A DNA stretch of 64,000 bases. Origin: Cellulomonas persica (GTDB lineage Bacteria; Actinomycetota; Actinomycetes; Actinomycetales; Cellulomonadaceae). The translations under genes were made by a program, and so were the position numbers. Below the pieces are notes generated by a model. It was not told the origin of the DNA, made no database searches, and saw only the letters and a list, made by a program, of their open reading frames with translations. This document shows, one piece after another, positions 17,226 to 26,635 of the stretch; positions within the stretch are counted from its first letter, which is position 1, and each line of letters begins with the position of its first letter. The stretch spans positions 62,001 through 126,000 of the forward strand of contig NZ_BJUA01000006.1 of assembly GCF_007989825.1 (NCBI RefSeq), given 5' to 3'.

Positions 17226-19973
17226 GTGGCTCAGATCGACGAGACAGGCCCGCTCATCGGCGGCCTGCTCAGCCAGGTACCCGACATCGATCCCGAAGAG
17301 ACCGGCGAGTGGGTCGAGTCCCTCGACGGGCTCATCGACGCCAAGGGTGGGCCGCGCGCGCGGTACGTCCTCATGAGCCTCCTGCGCCACGCGCGGGAGA
17401 AGAACGTGGCGATCCCGGCGTCGCTCAACACGCCGTACGTGAACACGATCGCGGTCCACAACGAGCCGTACTTCCCGGGCGACGAGGTCATCGAGCGGCG
17501 TTACCGCTCGTGGAACCGCTGGAACGCCGCCGTGATGGTCACGCGCGCCCAGCGTCCCGGCATCGGCGTCGGCGGGCACATCTCGTCGTACGCGTCGGTC
17601 GCGACGCTGTACGAGGTCGGCCTCAACCACTTCTTCCGCGGCAAGGACCACCCCGGCGGCGGCGACCAGGTCTACTTCCAGGGCCACGCCTCGCCCGGCG
17701 TGTACGCCCGCGCGTTCCTCGAGGGCCGGCTCACCGAGCACCAGCTCGACGGCTTCCGCCAGGAGCTCTCGCACCCGGGCGGCGGCCTGCCGTCGTACCC
17801 GCACCCGCGCCTGGCGCCGGACCTGTGGGAGTTCCCGACCGTGTCGATGGGCCTGGGTCCCTCGGGCGCGATCTACCAGGCGTGGACCAACCGCTACCTG
17901 CACAACCGCGGGATCAAGGACACGAGCCAGCAGGACGTGTGGGCGTTCCTCGGCGACGGCGAGATGGACGAGCCCGAGTCGCGCGGCCTGATCCACCTGG
18001 CGGCGCAGCAGAACCTCGACAACCTGACGTTCGTCGTGAACTGCAACCTGCAGCGCCTCGACGGCCCCGTGCGCGGCAACGGCAAGATCATCCAGGAGCT
18101 CGAGGCCGAGTTCCGCGGCGCCGGCTGGAACGTCATCAAGGTCATCTGGGGCCGTGAGTGGGACGTCCTGCTCAACGCCGACAAGGACCGCGCGCTGGTC
18201 CACCTGATGAACACCACGCCCGACGGCGACTTCCAGACGTACCGCGCCGAGAACGGTGCCTTCATCCGCGAGAACTTCTTCGGCCGCGACCCGCGGACCA
18301 AGCAGCTCGTCGAGAAGATGACGGACGACGAGATCTGGGCGCTCAAGCGCGGCGGTCACGACTACCGCAAGATCTACGCGGCCTACAAGGCGGCGCGTGA
18401 GCACACGGGCCAGCCGACGATCATCCTGGCGCACACGATCAAGGGCTACGGGCTGGGCTCGGGCTTCGCGGGTCGCAACGCGACCCACCAGATGAAGAAG
18501 CTCAAGATCGACGACCTCAAGCTGCTGCGCGACACGCTGCACATCCCCTTCACGGACGAGCAGCTCGAGGAGAACCCGTACCTGCCGCCGTACTACCACC
18601 CGGGGTCGGACGACGAGGCGATCCAGTACATGCTCGAGCGGCGCCGCCAGCTCGGCGGCTTCGTGCCCGAGCGTCGCTCGACGCACAAGCCGGTCACGAC
18701 GCCCGGGCCGGAGAAGTACGAGAGCCTGGCCAAGGGTTCGGGGCACCAGGAGGTCGCCACGACGATGGCGCTCGTGCGCCTGTTCAAGGACCTGCTCAAG
18801 GACAAGGAGTTCGGTCACCGCCTGGTGCCGATCATCCCCGACGAGGCCCGCACGTTCGGCCTGGACTCGATCTTCCCGAGCGCGAAGATCTTCAACACCG
18901 TGGGCCAGCACTACCTCGCGGTCGACCGCGAGCTCATGCTGAGCTACAAGGAGTCCGAGTCCGGGCAGATCATGCACACCGGCATCAACGAGGCCGGCTC
19001 GGCCTCGGCGTTCCAGGCGGTCGGCACGTCGTACGCGACGCACGGCGAGCCGCTGGTGCCGTTCTACTTCTACTACTCGATGTTCGGCTTCCAGCGCACG
19101 GGCGACCAGTTCTGGGCGGCCGGCGACCAGATGGCGCGCGGCTTCCTCATCGGCGCGACCGCAGGCCGCACCACGCTCACGGGCGAGGGCCTGCAGCACG
19201 CCGACGGCCACTCGCCGCTGCTCGCGGGGACCATGCCGCACGTCGTGCACTACGACGCGGCGTACGGGTACGAGCTGCGGCACATCGTGCGCGACGGCAT
19301 CGACCGGATGTACGCACCGGACAACGGCGGCCGCGACCGTGACGTCATCTACTACCTCACGGTCTACAACGAGCCGATCGTCCAGCCCGCCGAGCCGGAG
19401 GGCCTGGACGTCGAGGGCGTCCTCAAGGGCATCTACCTGCTGTCCCCCGCCGAGGGTGACGGGCCGCGCGCCCAGATCCTCGCGTCGGGTGTGGCGGTGC
19501 CGTGGGCGCTGGAGGCCCAGAAGCTGCTGGCCGAGGACTGGGGCGTGCGTGCCGCGGTCTGGTCGGTGACGTCGTGGAACGAGCTGCGTCGTGACGCGCT
19601 CGCGGCCGACGAGCAGGCGTTCCTGAACCCGGGCGAGGAGCCCCGCGTCCCGTACCTGACGACCAAGCTCGCGGGCGCCGAGGGTCCGTTCGTCGCGACG
19701 ACGGACTACGACCACCTCGTGGCCGACCAGGTGCGCGCGTGGATCCCGGGCCCGTACGCGACGCTCGGTGCGGACGGCTTCGGCTTCTCCGACACGCGCG
19801 CCGCCGCTCGCCGGCACTTCAAGATCGACGGCCCGTCGACCGCGGTGCGCGTGCTGCAGCAGCTCGCGCGCTCGGGGGCCGTCGCACCCGAGGCGCCCGC
19901 GCAGGCGATCGAGCGCTACCGCCTGCACGACGTCACGGCCGGCACGTCCGGCAACACGGGTGGCGACAGCTGA
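17226..19973 (+). CDS. aceE: Pyruvate dehydrogenase E1 component (homodimeric)
   Basis: This 915-residue thiamine-diphosphate enzyme is the single-chain E1 of the pyruvate dehydrogenase complex, which decarboxylates pyruvate and acetylates the E2 lipoyl domain. The ThDP/Mg motif is seen as GDGEMDE followed about 30 residues on by [23 protein letters not shown], the substrate-channel segment HQMKKLK and GITAGRTTL-like [20 protein letters not shown] are typical AceE blocks. The GTG start follows GAGGAGC. In actinobacteria the same E1 also serves the mixed pyruvate/2-oxoglutarate dehydrogenase complex. The E2 and E3 genes are not in the window. It ends at a strong terminator. Confidence 0.97.
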   Translation: MAQIDETGPLIGGLLSQVPDIDPEETGEWVESLDGLIDAKGGPRARYVLMSLLRHAREKNVAIPASLNTPYVNTIAVHNEPYFPGDEVIERRYRSWNRWNAAVMVTRAQRPGIGVGGHISSYASVATLYEVGLNHFFRGKDHPGGGDQVYFQGHASPGVYARAFLEGRLTEHQLDGFRQELSHPGGGLPSYPHPRLAPDLWEFPTVSMGLGPSGAIYQAWTNRYLHNRGIKDTSQQDVWAFLGDGEMDEPESRGLIHLAAQQNLDNLTFVVNCNLQRLDGPVRGNGKIIQELEAEFRGAGWNVIKVIWGREWDVLLNADKDRALVHLMNTTPDGDFQTYRAENGAFIRENFFGRDPRTKQLVEKMTDDEIWALKRGGHDYRKIYAAYKAAREHTGQPTIILAHTIKGYGLGSGFAGRNATHQMKKLKIDDLKLLRDTLHIPFTDEQLEENPYLPPYYHPGSDDEAIQYMLERRRQLGGFVPERRSTHKPVTTPGPEKYESLAKGSGHQEVATTMALVRLFKDLLKDKEFGHRLVPIIPDEARTFGLDSIFPSAKIFNTVGQHYLAVDRELMLSYKESESGQIMHTGINEAGSASAFQAVGTSYATHGEPLVPFYFYYSMFGFQRTGDQFWAAGDQMARGFLIGATAGRTTLTGEGLQHADGHSPLLAGTMPHVVHYDAAYGYELRHIVRDGIDRMYAPDNGGRDRDVIYYLTVYNEPIVQPAEPEGLDVEGVLKGIYLLSPAEGDGPRAQILASGVAVPWALEAQKLLAEDWGVRAAVWSVTSWNELRRDALAADEQAFLNPGEEPRVPYLTTKLAGAEGPFVATTDYDHLVADQVRAWIPGPYATLGADGFGFSDTRAAARRHFKIDGPSTAVRVLQQLARSGAVAPEAPAQAIERYRLHDVTAGTSGNTGGDS

Positions 19974-19987
19974 CCCACGTCCGACGG

Positions 19988-20028
19988 ACGACGAAGGGGG
20001 CCGGCGCTGTGCCGGCCCCCTTCGTCGT
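19988..20028 (+). terminator. Terminator after aceE, bidirectional
   Basis: An 18-bp perfect stem (19988-20005 with 20011-20028) and a 5-nt GCTGT loop lie between convergent aceE and the TPR-like gene. The stem begins with a mixed GAAG/CTTC edge rather than a T-tract. Confidence 0.9.
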
Positions 20029-20074
20029 GTCCGGACGAGGTCCGGCTGCCCCGCAGGCGGAGCGGGTCCCGCGG

Positions 20075-20761
20075 TCAGGTGCCGGGGATCGCCTGCCGGG
20101 CCTGGGCGACGACCTGCTGGAGCTCCGCGCGCAGCCGGGCGACCGCGGCCTGGTCGGGGTACAGGTCGAGGTTGGTCACGTACTGCTTGGCCTCGAGGGG
20201 GCGGTCCGCCTCGATCGCGGCGTGCACGAGCTGGCGGGCGACCTCGGGCGCGTGCTCGCGCGGCCGCCAGTGCCCGATCCCGAGCCCGAGCGCGTCGACG
20301 GGCTTGCCCGCCTCGCGCAGGAGCTGCAGTGCCTCGACCAGCGCGGCACCCGACGGGTCACGTTCGGCCGCCGTCGTGAGGCGACGCAGCGTTCCCTCGT
20401 GGTCGTCGTGCACCGACAGGCGCGCGACCTCGATCAGCGGGTACCAGGCGCGTGGGTTGCCGGCGAGCTCCTCGCCGAGCGACCACACCGCCAGGTCGGC
20501 GGCGCGCTGACGCGCGACCTCGTCCTGCGGTGCGGTGAGCGGGTCGCCGTCCGGGCCCGTCTCCGCGGCACGGCGGCGCACGATCTCGGCGAGCGCCGCG
20601 AAGGCGCGCACGTTGTTGGGGTCGTCGGACAGCATCGACCGCAGTGCGTCCTCGTGCAACGTGTCGCCACGCCGCGCGGTGCTGGTCGGACGGCGGGCAC
20701 CGACACGCGACGCGGACGACGGCCGACGCATGAGCTGTCGTAGGCGGGGCAGCAGAGCCAT
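20075..20761 (-). CDS. Conserved hypothetical protein, TPR-like helices
   Basis: This 228-residue soluble protein is mostly alpha-helical. Segments such as DDPNNVRAFAALAEIVRRRA and RAWYPLIEVARLS resemble TPR or SEL1-type helix pairs. The N-terminal 30 residues are basic and Arg/Ser-rich (RRPSSASRVGARRP), which could contact nucleic acid or membrane. No enzyme motif is present. TAGGGT lies 6 nt before the ATG, so the transcript is probably leaderless. It is divergent from fasR and convergent with aceE. Similar proteins occur in other actinobacteria as unnamed entries; function unknown. Confidence 0.7.
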   Translation of the reverse strand: MALLPRLRQLMRRPSSASRVGARRPTSTARRGDTLHEDALRSMLSDDPNNVRAFAALAEIVRRRAAETGPDGDPLTAPQDEVARQRAADLAVWSLGEELAGNPRAWYPLIEVARLSVHDDHEGTLRRLTTAAERDPSGAALVEALQLLREAGKPVDALGLGIGHWRPREHAPEVARQLVHAAIEADRPLEAKQYVTNLDLYPDQAAVARLRAELQQVVAQARQAIPGT

Positions 20762-20881
20762 GCAGCGACCCTAACCCGGTCTGGTCCGGTCGTCCCGGTC
20801 GAGACGGGCCTTCCGGGCGGACCGGGACGACTGGTCCGCCCCCGTGACGCGTGCCGCGACGGGAGTCAGCGCACGTGACCT

Positions 20882-20914
20882 TTGTCGACTTCCCACAACC
20901 GCGCCCCCTATGCT
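20882..20914 (+). promoter_or_regulatory. fasR promoter with candidate FasR site
   Basis: TTGT-N9-ACAA (20882-20898) lies just upstream of TATGCT (20909-20914), the -10 hexamer, and the ATG follows after 6 nt. The same 17-bp pattern occurs before fabD at 22194-22210, including the shared CACAA right arm. This suggests FasR controls its own gene and the fab operon. The assignment is inference from pattern and position. Confidence 0.6.
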
Positions 20915-20920
20915 CGGCCC

Positions 20921-22141
20921 ATGGCCCGAACCGTCGAACCCTCCGGCGCGCGCGCCGCGACGACCGGCGGGACGTCCGGTCAGCCCGCGACCGTGGCACC
21001 GACCGAGACCCAGCGCCGCGTGCGCGAGGGCGCCGGCCTGCTCGCGGCCGCGGCCATGCGCCGGCTCGACGAGGACCTGGACTGGTACCGCGCACTGCCC
21101 GCCGAGGACCGCTCGTGGGTGGGCCTCGTGGCGCAGGCGGGCATCAGCTCGTTCATCGCCTGGTACGCCGACTCGTCGCGCCCGCCGCACGGCGTGAGCG
21201 ACATCTTCGCGAGCGCGCCGCCCGAGCTCACGCGTTCGATCTCGCTGCAGCACACCCTGCACCTCGTGCGCGTGGTCGTCGACGTGGTCGAGACGCATGC
21301 GGACCGCCTCGCCGCGCCCGGCGAGGAGCGCGAGCTGCGCGAGGCCGTGCTGCTGTACTCGCGCGAGGTCGCGTTCTCCGCGGCCGAGGTCTACGCACGC
21401 GCCGCCGAGGTCCGCGGCGCGTGGGACGCGCGGCTCGAGGCGCTCGTCGTCGACGCCCTGGTACGCGGCGACGTGGACGACTCGACGCGCTCGCGCGTGG
21501 CCGCGCTCGGGTGGAGCGGACGTGGTCAGACGCTCGTCGTCGTCGGCACGACCGCGGCGCCGATCGACGAGGTCCGCGCCGCGGACCTGCGACGAGCCAC
21601 GCGCCGCGCCGCCGACGACGCCCTCGTCGGGATCCAAGGCGACCGCCTCGTCGTGTTCCTCGGCGGCCAGGGCGACCTGCGTGCCGCCGTCACGTCGCTG
21701 CTGCCGCGGTTCGGCCCCGGCCCGGTCGTGATCGGGCCGCTCGTCGCCGACATCACGACGAGCGCCGCCTCGGCACGGGCCGCGATCGCCGGGCTGCAGG
21801 CCGCGGCCGCCTGGCCGCAGGCCCCGCGCCCGGTCGCGGCCGACGACCTGCTCCCCGAGCGCGTGCTCGTCGGCGACCCGCTGGCCCGGCGCACGCTCGT
21901 CGCGCAGGCCTACGAGCCGCTCGCGGCGAGCCAGGGCGCGCTGCTCGAGACGATCTCCGCCTACCTCGGCACGGGCCGGTCGCTCGAGGCCGCGGCCCGG
22001 TCGCTGTACGTGCACCCCAACACGGTGCGGTACCGGCTCAAGCGCGTCGCGGACGTCACGGGGTGGGACCCGCTCGACCCGCGCGAGTCGTACGTGCTGC
22101 AGACCGCGCTCGCCGTGGGCCGCCTCGACGCGACGGACTGA
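20921..22141 (+). CDS. fasR: FasR-type activator of fatty acid synthesis (PucR/CdaR HTH family)
   Basis: The 406-residue protein ends in the PucR-type helix-turn-helix (LETISAYLGTGRSLEAAAR, then LYVHPNTVRYRLKRV) after a long sensor region and a GGDEF-like middle domain typical of CdaR/PucR regulators. In Streptomyces coelicolor the orthologous gene in the same place (SCO2386, FasR) activates the downstream fabD-fabH-acpP-fabF operon. The synteny here is exact, so the same job is very likely. The ATG at 20921 gives a leaderless transcript. Effector unknown. Confidence 0.88.
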   Translation: MARTVEPSGARAATTGGTSGQPATVAPTETQRRVREGAGLLAAAAMRRLDEDLDWYRALPAEDRSWVGLVAQAGISSFIAWYADSSRPPHGVSDIFASAPPELTRSISLQHTLHLVRVVVDVVETHADRLAAPGEERELREAVLLYSREVAFSAAEVYARAAEVRGAWDARLEALVVDALVRGDVDDSTRSRVAALGWSGRGQTLVVVGTTAAPIDEVRAADLRRATRRAADDALVGIQGDRLVVFLGGQGDLRAAVTSLLPRFGPGPVVIGPLVADITTSAASARAAIAGLQAAAAWPQAPRPVAADDLLPERVLVGDPLARRTLVAQAYEPLAASQGALLETISAYLGTGRSLEAAARSLYVHPNTVRYRLKRVADVTGWDPLDPRESYVLQTALAVGRLDATD

Positions 22142-22151
22142 CGCCCCGCGC

Positions 22152-22190
22152 ACGCCCGGGCGTCGGCGAGCCGTGACGCCCGCGGGCGTC
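22152..22190 (+). terminator. Palindromic pair between fasR and fabD
   Basis: Two related perfect palindromes, ACGCCCGGGCGT (22152-22163) and GACGCCCGCGGGCGTC (22175-22190), follow the fasR stop. They can fold separately or pair with each other. A role in ending fasR transcription is likely; regulation of fabD is possible because the second ends 4 bp before the candidate FasR site. Confidence 0.5.
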
Positions 22191-22193
22191 GTC

Positions 22194-22210
22194 TTGTAGG
22201 ACACGCACAA
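22194..22210 (+). promoter_or_regulatory. Candidate FasR binding site upstream of fabD
   Basis: TTGTAGGACACGCACAA is a 17-bp TTGT-N9-ACAA inverted repeat, the same layout as the site before fasR. It lies 67 nt upstream of the fabD GTG. No clear -35/-10 pair is visible between it and fabD, which fits an activator-dependent promoter. Confidence 0.6.
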
Positions 22211-22277
22211 CGCCTCGCTGGAATCTCGGTGCGCGGCGCCACCCGGTCATGCCGCTCGCAGCGGGCACAGTTGACGG

Positions 22278-23279
22278 GTGCTCGTCGTCGTCTGCCCCGG
22301 ACAGGGTGCCCAGTCCCCCGGCATGCTCGCCCCTTGGCTCGAGCTGCCTTCCTTCGCGACCTCGATCGCGCGCGCCAGCGACGCGACGGGGCTCGACCTC
22401 GTCGCGCACGGCACGACGTCGGACGCGGACACGATCCGCGACACCGCGGTCGCACAGCCGCTGCTGGTCGCGTCCGCGCTCGCGAGCCTGCGCGCCGTGC
22501 TCGACGTCCCGCAGGACGACGCGCTCGGCGCGGCCGTCACCGACCGCGTCGACGCGACCGCGGGGCACTCGGTCGGCGAGCTCGCGGCCGCTGCGGTCGC
22601 CGGCGTGCTGACCGACGAGGAGGCGCTGCGGCTCGTCGCCGTGCGCGGCTCGGCCATGGCACGCGCCGCCGCGGTCACGCCGACCGGCATGAGCGCGGTC
22701 CTGGGCGGCGACCCGGACGAGGTGCTCGCGACGCTCGAGCGCCACGGGCTCGTCCCCGCCAACGTCAACGGCGGCGGCCAGGTCGTCGCGGCGGGCACGC
22801 TGGACGCTCTCGCGGCCCTCGCCGCCGAGCCGCCGGCCAAGGCCCGCGTGATCCCGCTGCAGGTCGCGGGCGCCTTCCACACCGAGCACATGGCGCCCGC
22901 GGTCGCCGAGCTCCGCGCGGCCGCCGACGCCGTGACGCCCGGCGAGCCCGCGGTCACGCTCCTGACGAACTCCGACGGCTCGGTGGTGCCCTCCGGCGCA
23001 CGTGCGCTCGACCTCGTCGTCGCGCAGGTCGCGCACCCGGTGCGCTGGGACCTGTGCTGCGCGACCCTGCTCGAGCTCGGCGTGACCGGCCTGCTCGAGG
23101 TCGCACCCGGCGGTGTCCTGACCGGGCTGGCGCGTCGTACGCTGCCCGGGGTCGAGACCGTCGCCGTCAAGACACCCGCCGACCTGGACGCCGCACGTGA
23201 CCTCGTGCGCCGTCACGCCGGACCCACCCCGGACGCGGGCACCTCCGCGTCCGCGAGCAGCCAGGAGCAGTCGTCGTGA
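22278..23279 (+). CDS. fabD: Malonyl-CoA:ACP transacylase
   Basis: The 333-residue enzyme moves malonate from CoA to ACP, the committed entry to type II fatty acid synthesis. It begins with the family motif VVVCPGQGAQSPGM, has the nucleophile S98 in GHSVGE, and the catalytic His in GAFHTEHM near residue 200. The GTG start fits the family N-terminus. Its stop overlaps the fabH start by 4 bases, so the two are translationally coupled. All catalytic residues are present. Confidence 0.95.
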   Translation: MLVVVCPGQGAQSPGMLAPWLELPSFATSIARASDATGLDLVAHGTTSDADTIRDTAVAQPLLVASALASLRAVLDVPQDDALGAAVTDRVDATAGHSVGELAAAAVAGVLTDEEALRLVAVRGSAMARAAAVTPTGMSAVLGGDPDEVLATLERHGLVPANVNGGGQVVAAGTLDALAALAAEPPAKARVIPLQVAGAFHTEHMAPAVAELRAAADAVTPGEPAVTLLTNSDGSVVPSGARALDLVVAQVAHPVRWDLCCATLLELGVTGLLEVAPGGVLTGLARRTLPGVETVAVKTPADLDAARDLVRRHAGPTPDAGTSASASSQEQSS

Positions 23280-24277
23280 CCCGTCCCACCCTCACGCAGA
23301 GCACCGGCCCCGCCCACACCCGGATCCTCGGGATCGGGGGCGTGCGCGGCGAGCACCTCGTGACGAACGACGACATCGCCGGCCCGATCGACTCGTCCGA
23401 CGAGTGGATCCGTCAGCGCACGGGCATCGTGACCCGTGCGCGTGCGGGTGCCGACACCGACGTCCTGGACCTCGCCGAGCGGGCCGCACGCGAGGCGATC
23501 GCGAACGCCGGCCTGACGGGCGCGGACATCGACGCGGTCATCCTGTCGACGGTCACCTACTTCCACCAGACGCCGGCCGGCGCGGCGATCATCGCCGACC
23601 GGATCGGCGCGACCCCCGCCGCGGCGTTCGACATCTCGGCCGCGTGCGCCGGCTACTGCTACGGGATCGGCCAGGCCGACGCGCTCGTGCGCGCCGGCTC
23701 GGCGCGCCACGTGCTCGTCATCGGCGCCGAGAAGATGAGCGACTTCATCGACCCGACCGACCGCTCGATCTCGTTCCTGCTCGGGGACGGCGCGGGCGCG
23801 GTCGTCATCGGCCCGTCCGACACGCCCGGCATAGGCCCGACGATCTGGGGCTCGGACGGCAGCCAGGCGCAGACGATCCGGCAGACGCACTCCTGGAAGG
23901 ACACGCAGACCGGCGCCGGCTGGCCGACGCTGCGCCAGGAGGGCCAGTCGGTCTTCAAGTGGGCCGTGTGGCAGATGGCTCCCGTCGCGCAGAAGGCGCT
24001 CGACGCCGCCGGAGTGACCGCGGACGACATCGAGGCGTTCATCCCGCACCAGGCGAACATGCGGATCATCGACCAGATGATCAAGCAGCTCAAGCTGCCG
24101 TCGACCGTCGTCGTCGGGCGCGACATCGCCGACACCGGCAACACGTCGGCCGCGTCGATCCCGCTCGCGACCGAGCGCCTGCTGCGCGAGGGGCAGGTCG
24201 CCTCGGGCGCGCTCGCGCTGCAGATCGGCTTCGGCGCGGGCCTCGTCTACGCCGCGCAGGTCGTCGTCCTGCCCTGA
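23276..24277 (+). CDS. fabH: 3-oxoacyl-ACP synthase III
   Basis: This 333-residue initiating condensing enzyme joins an acyl-CoA starter to malonyl-ACP. The triad is visible: C124 in SAACAGY, His in IPHQANMRI and Asn in DTGNTSAAS. In actinobacteria FabH usually favours branched starters, but specificity cannot be read here. The GTG start overlaps the fabD stop (GTGA). It is the second gene of the fab operon. Confidence 0.96.
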   Translation: MTRPTLTQSTGPAHTRILGIGGVRGEHLVTNDDIAGPIDSSDEWIRQRTGIVTRARAGADTDVLDLAERAAREAIANAGLTGADIDAVILSTVTYFHQTPAGAAIIADRIGATPAAAFDISAACAGYCYGIGQADALVRAGSARHVLVIGAEKMSDFIDPTDRSISFLLGDGAGAVVIGPSDTPGIGPTIWGSDGSQAQTIRQTHSWKDTQTGAGWPTLRQEGQSVFKWAVWQMAPVAQKALDAAGVTADDIEAFIPHQANMRIIDQMIKQLKLPSTVVVGRDIADTGNTSAASIPLATERLLREGQVASGALALQIGFGAGLVYAAQVVVLP

Positions 24278-24372
24278 CGCTCGGCCGCTCCCGGCGGCCC
24301 GCACACCGTCGGTCCGGCCACCCCGGCTGTACCGTTCGTCCGACCCGTAACGGCACCACGAAGGAGACACCC

Positions 24373-24621
24373 ATGGCGTACAGCGAGCAGGACATCCTGG
24401 CCGGTCTGGCCGAGATCGTGAGCGAGGAGACCGGCCTGCCGACCGACGCGGTCCAGCCGGAGAAGTCGTTCACCGACGACCTGGACATCGACTCGCTGTC
24501 GATGATGACGATCGTCACGCTCGCCGAGGAGAAGTTCGACGTGCGCATCCCCGACGACGAGGTCAAGAACCTCGCCACGGTCGGCGACGCGGTCAGCTTC
24601 ATCACGAACGCGCAGGCCTGA
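24373..24621 (+). CDS. acpP: Acyl carrier protein
   Basis: This 82-residue acidic protein carries the 4'-phosphopantetheine attachment serine S41 in DLDIDSLS. The helix IVTLAEEKFDVRIPDDEV is the standard helix II-III recognition region used by all fatty acid synthesis enzymes. A strong AAGGAG ribosome site 6 nt before the ATG fits the high expression expected of ACP. It lies 95 nt after fabH and is followed by a strong hairpin before fabF. Confidence 0.97.
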   Translation: MAYSEQDILAGLAEIVSEETGLPTDAVQPEKSFTDDLDIDSLSMMTIVTLAEEKFDVRIPDDEVKNLATVGDAVSFITNAQA

Positions 24622-24707
24622 GCCTCGCGCTCGAGCACGACGCCGGCCTGAGCACCGCTCCGGGCGGCACGACATCTGATCCGTCCCGCGCGCCGCGCGG
24701 ACGGACC

Positions 24708-24740
24708 GGCGGCCACCGGGCCACCTGCCCGGTGGCCGCC
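24708..24740 (+). terminator. Intercistronic hairpin between acpP and fabF
   Basis: A perfect 14-bp stem (24708-24721 with 24727-24740) has a 5-nt CACCT loop. It sits between two genes of one operon, 44 nt before the fabF ATG. It may act as a partial terminator or 3' stabiliser that keeps acpP mRNA above fabF mRNA. Confidence 0.7.
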
Positions 24741-24784
24741 CTCCACACCCGCGAGACCGGGACCCGACCTCACTGGGAGCAGCG

Positions 24785-26029
24785 ATGAGCCACACGACCG
24801 ACGTCGTCGTCACCGGACTGGGCGCCACCACCCCCCTCGGCGGCGACGCGAAGAGCACGTGGGCCGCGGCGCTCGCCGGCGAGTCCGGCGCACGCCGGTT
24901 CGAGGAGGACTGGTCGGCGCAGTACGGCATCCCCGTCGAGTTCGCGGCGACCATCAAGGTCAAGCCGAGCGAGGTGCTCGAGCGCCCCGAGCTCAAGCGC
25001 ATGGACCCCTCCACGCAGTACGCGATCATCGCGGCGCGTGAGGCGTGGGGCGACGCGGGCGCCCCGGACGTCGACGGCGAACGCCTCGGTGCGGTCGTCT
25101 CGTCGGGCATCGGCGGGATCTGGACCACGCTCGACGGCTGGGACGTGCTGCGGGAGAAGGGCGCCCGCCGCGTCCTGCCCATGACCGTGCCGATGCTCAT
25201 GCCGAACTCCCCCGTCGCGTTCGTCTCGCTCGAGTTCGGTGCGAAGGCGGGCGCGCACGCGCTCGTCTCGGCGTGCGCGTCGGGCGCCGAGGCCATCGGC
25301 TACGGCGTCGACATGATCCGCGCGGGCCGCGCCGACGTCGTCATCGCGGGCGGCACCGAGGCGACCATCCACCCGATGCCGATCGCGGCGTTCGCCGCGT
25401 CGCGCACGCTCTCGCTGCGCAACGACGACCCGCAGGGCGCCTCGCGCCCGTACGACGTCGACCGTGACGGCTTCGTCATCGGCGAGGGCGCGGGCGTCGT
25501 CGTCCTCGAGAGCGCCGAGCACGCCGCCGCGCGCGGTGCGCGCGTCTACGCCCGGATCGCGGGCGTCGGCCTGTCCGCCGACGGGTACCACATCACGTCC
25601 CCCGAGCCGAGCGGCGACGGGCAGATCCGCGCGATGCGCTCCGCGCTCCGGGAATCGGGCGTCGCGGCGACGGACGTCGTGCACGTCAACGCGCACGCCA
25701 CGTCGACCGTCGTCGGCGACCTCATCGAGGCGCGCTCGATCCGCGGCGTGCTGGGCGACGACGCGGACCACGTCGCGCTCTCGGCCACGAAGTCGATGAC
25801 GGGCCACCTGCTGGGTGGCGCCGGTGCGCTCGAGACGATCTTCACCGTCCTGGCCCTGCACGAGCGCCAGGCTCCCCCGACCATCAACGTGGCGCAGCCG
25901 GACCCCGAGCTGGTGCTCGACCTGGTCCGCGACACGCCGCGCGCGCTGCCGGCCGGGGACATCGCCGCGATCAACAACTCGTTCGGCTTCGGCGGCCACA
26001 ACGTCGCCCTGGTGGTCACGTCCGCCTGA
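24785..26029 (+). CDS. fabF: 3-oxoacyl-ACP synthase II
   Basis: This 414-residue elongating condensing enzyme has the Cys-His-His triad: C164 in VSACASGAEA, His in VNAHATSTVVGD and His in KSMTGHLLGGAG. It extends acyl-ACP with malonyl-ACP. The ATG follows GGGAGC. It is the last gene of the fasR-fabD-fabH-acpP-fabF cluster and ends before a strong bidirectional terminator. FabG, FabZ/HadAB and FabI are not in the window. Confidence 0.96.
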   Translation: MSHTTDVVVTGLGATTPLGGDAKSTWAAALAGESGARRFEEDWSAQYGIPVEFAATIKVKPSEVLERPELKRMDPSTQYAIIAAREAWGDAGAPDVDGERLGAVVSSGIGGIWTTLDGWDVLREKGARRVLPMTVPMLMPNSPVAFVSLEFGAKAGAHALVSACASGAEAIGYGVDMIRAGRADVVIAGGTEATIHPMPIAAFAASRTLSLRNDDPQGASRPYDVDRDGFVIGEGAGVVVLESAEHAAARGARVYARIAGVGLSADGYHITSPEPSGDGQIRAMRSALRESGVAATDVVHVNAHATSTVVGDLIEARSIRGVLGDDADHVALSATKSMTGHLLGGAGALETIFTVLALHERQAPPTINVAQPDPELVLDLVRDTPRALPAGDIAAINNSFGFGGHNVALVVTSA

Positions 26030-26058
26030 CGGCGGCACGACGAGAGCACGACACGAGC

Positions 26059-26100
26059 ACGACGAGAGGGGCGTCCCGGTCGGGACGCCCCTCTCGTCGT
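26059..26100 (+). terminator. Bidirectional terminator after fabF
   Basis: Arms 26059-26078 and 26081-26100 form a perfect inverted repeat of about 20 bp with almost no spacer (effective loop CGGTCG). The outer ends are ACGACGAG / CTCGTCGT. It separates convergent fabF and DUF3145. Confidence 0.9.
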
Positions 26101-26134
26101 CTGCTGCCGTCGCCGGCGCAGGTGGCGCGAGTCG

Positions 26135-26635
26135 TCAGCCCACGCGGTGCAGCCAGCGCACGGGCGCCCCGGCACCGGCGTACCGGAACGGCTCGAGCTC
26201 GTCGTCCCACGCCTGCCCGAGCGCGAGGTCCAGCTCGGCACGCAGGCGTACAGGGTCGCCGGCGTGCTCGAGAGCCGCGCGGATGCGGTCCTCGGGGACC
26301 ACGACGTTGCCGTGCACGTCGGTCGCGGCGTGGAAGATGCCCAGGTCCGGCGTGTGGCTCCAGCGCGACCCGTCGACGCCGTGGCTCGGCTCCTCGGTGA
26401 TCTCGTACCGCAGGTGCGCCCAGCCGCGCAGCGCGGAGGCGAGCCTCGCGCCGGTGCCCGGGGTGCCCTGCCAGGAGAGCTCGGCACGGTAGAACGACGG
26501 GCCGGCCGGCTGCTCCGTCCAGTCCATCGACACGCGCTGACCCAGCACGTTGCCCGCCGCCCACTCGATGTGCGGGCACAGCGCGCGGGGTGCCGAGTGC
26601 ACGAAAAGTACACCGCGGGTGATCGCACCTGCCAT
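26135..26635 (-). CDS. DUF3145 family protein
   Basis: A 166-residue cytoplasmic protein with the family opening TRGVLFVHSAPRALCPHIEWA and the closing region WDDELEPFRYAG. DUF3145 is restricted to actinobacteria and, by my recollection, usually sits next to fabF as here. Its function is unknown; conserved proximity to fatty acid synthesis suggests a related role, but no catalytic motif is obvious. GGAGG precedes the ATG. It is transcribed convergently to fabF and divergently from the metQNI leader. Confidence 0.88.
   Translation of the reverse strand: MAGAITRGVLFVHSAPRALCPHIEWAAGNVLGQRVSMDWTEQPAGPSFYRAELSWQGTPGTGARLASALRGWAHLRYEITEEPSHGVDGSRWSHTPDLGIFHAATDVHGNVVVPEDRIRAALEHAGDPVRLRAELDLALGQAWDDELEPFRYAGAGAPVRWLHRVG

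Noticed and set aside
16911..19928. A 1005-codon open frame antisense to aceE
   Set aside because: It is a high-GC shadow frame with compositionally odd protein and no recognisable motif; aceE on the other strand is certain.
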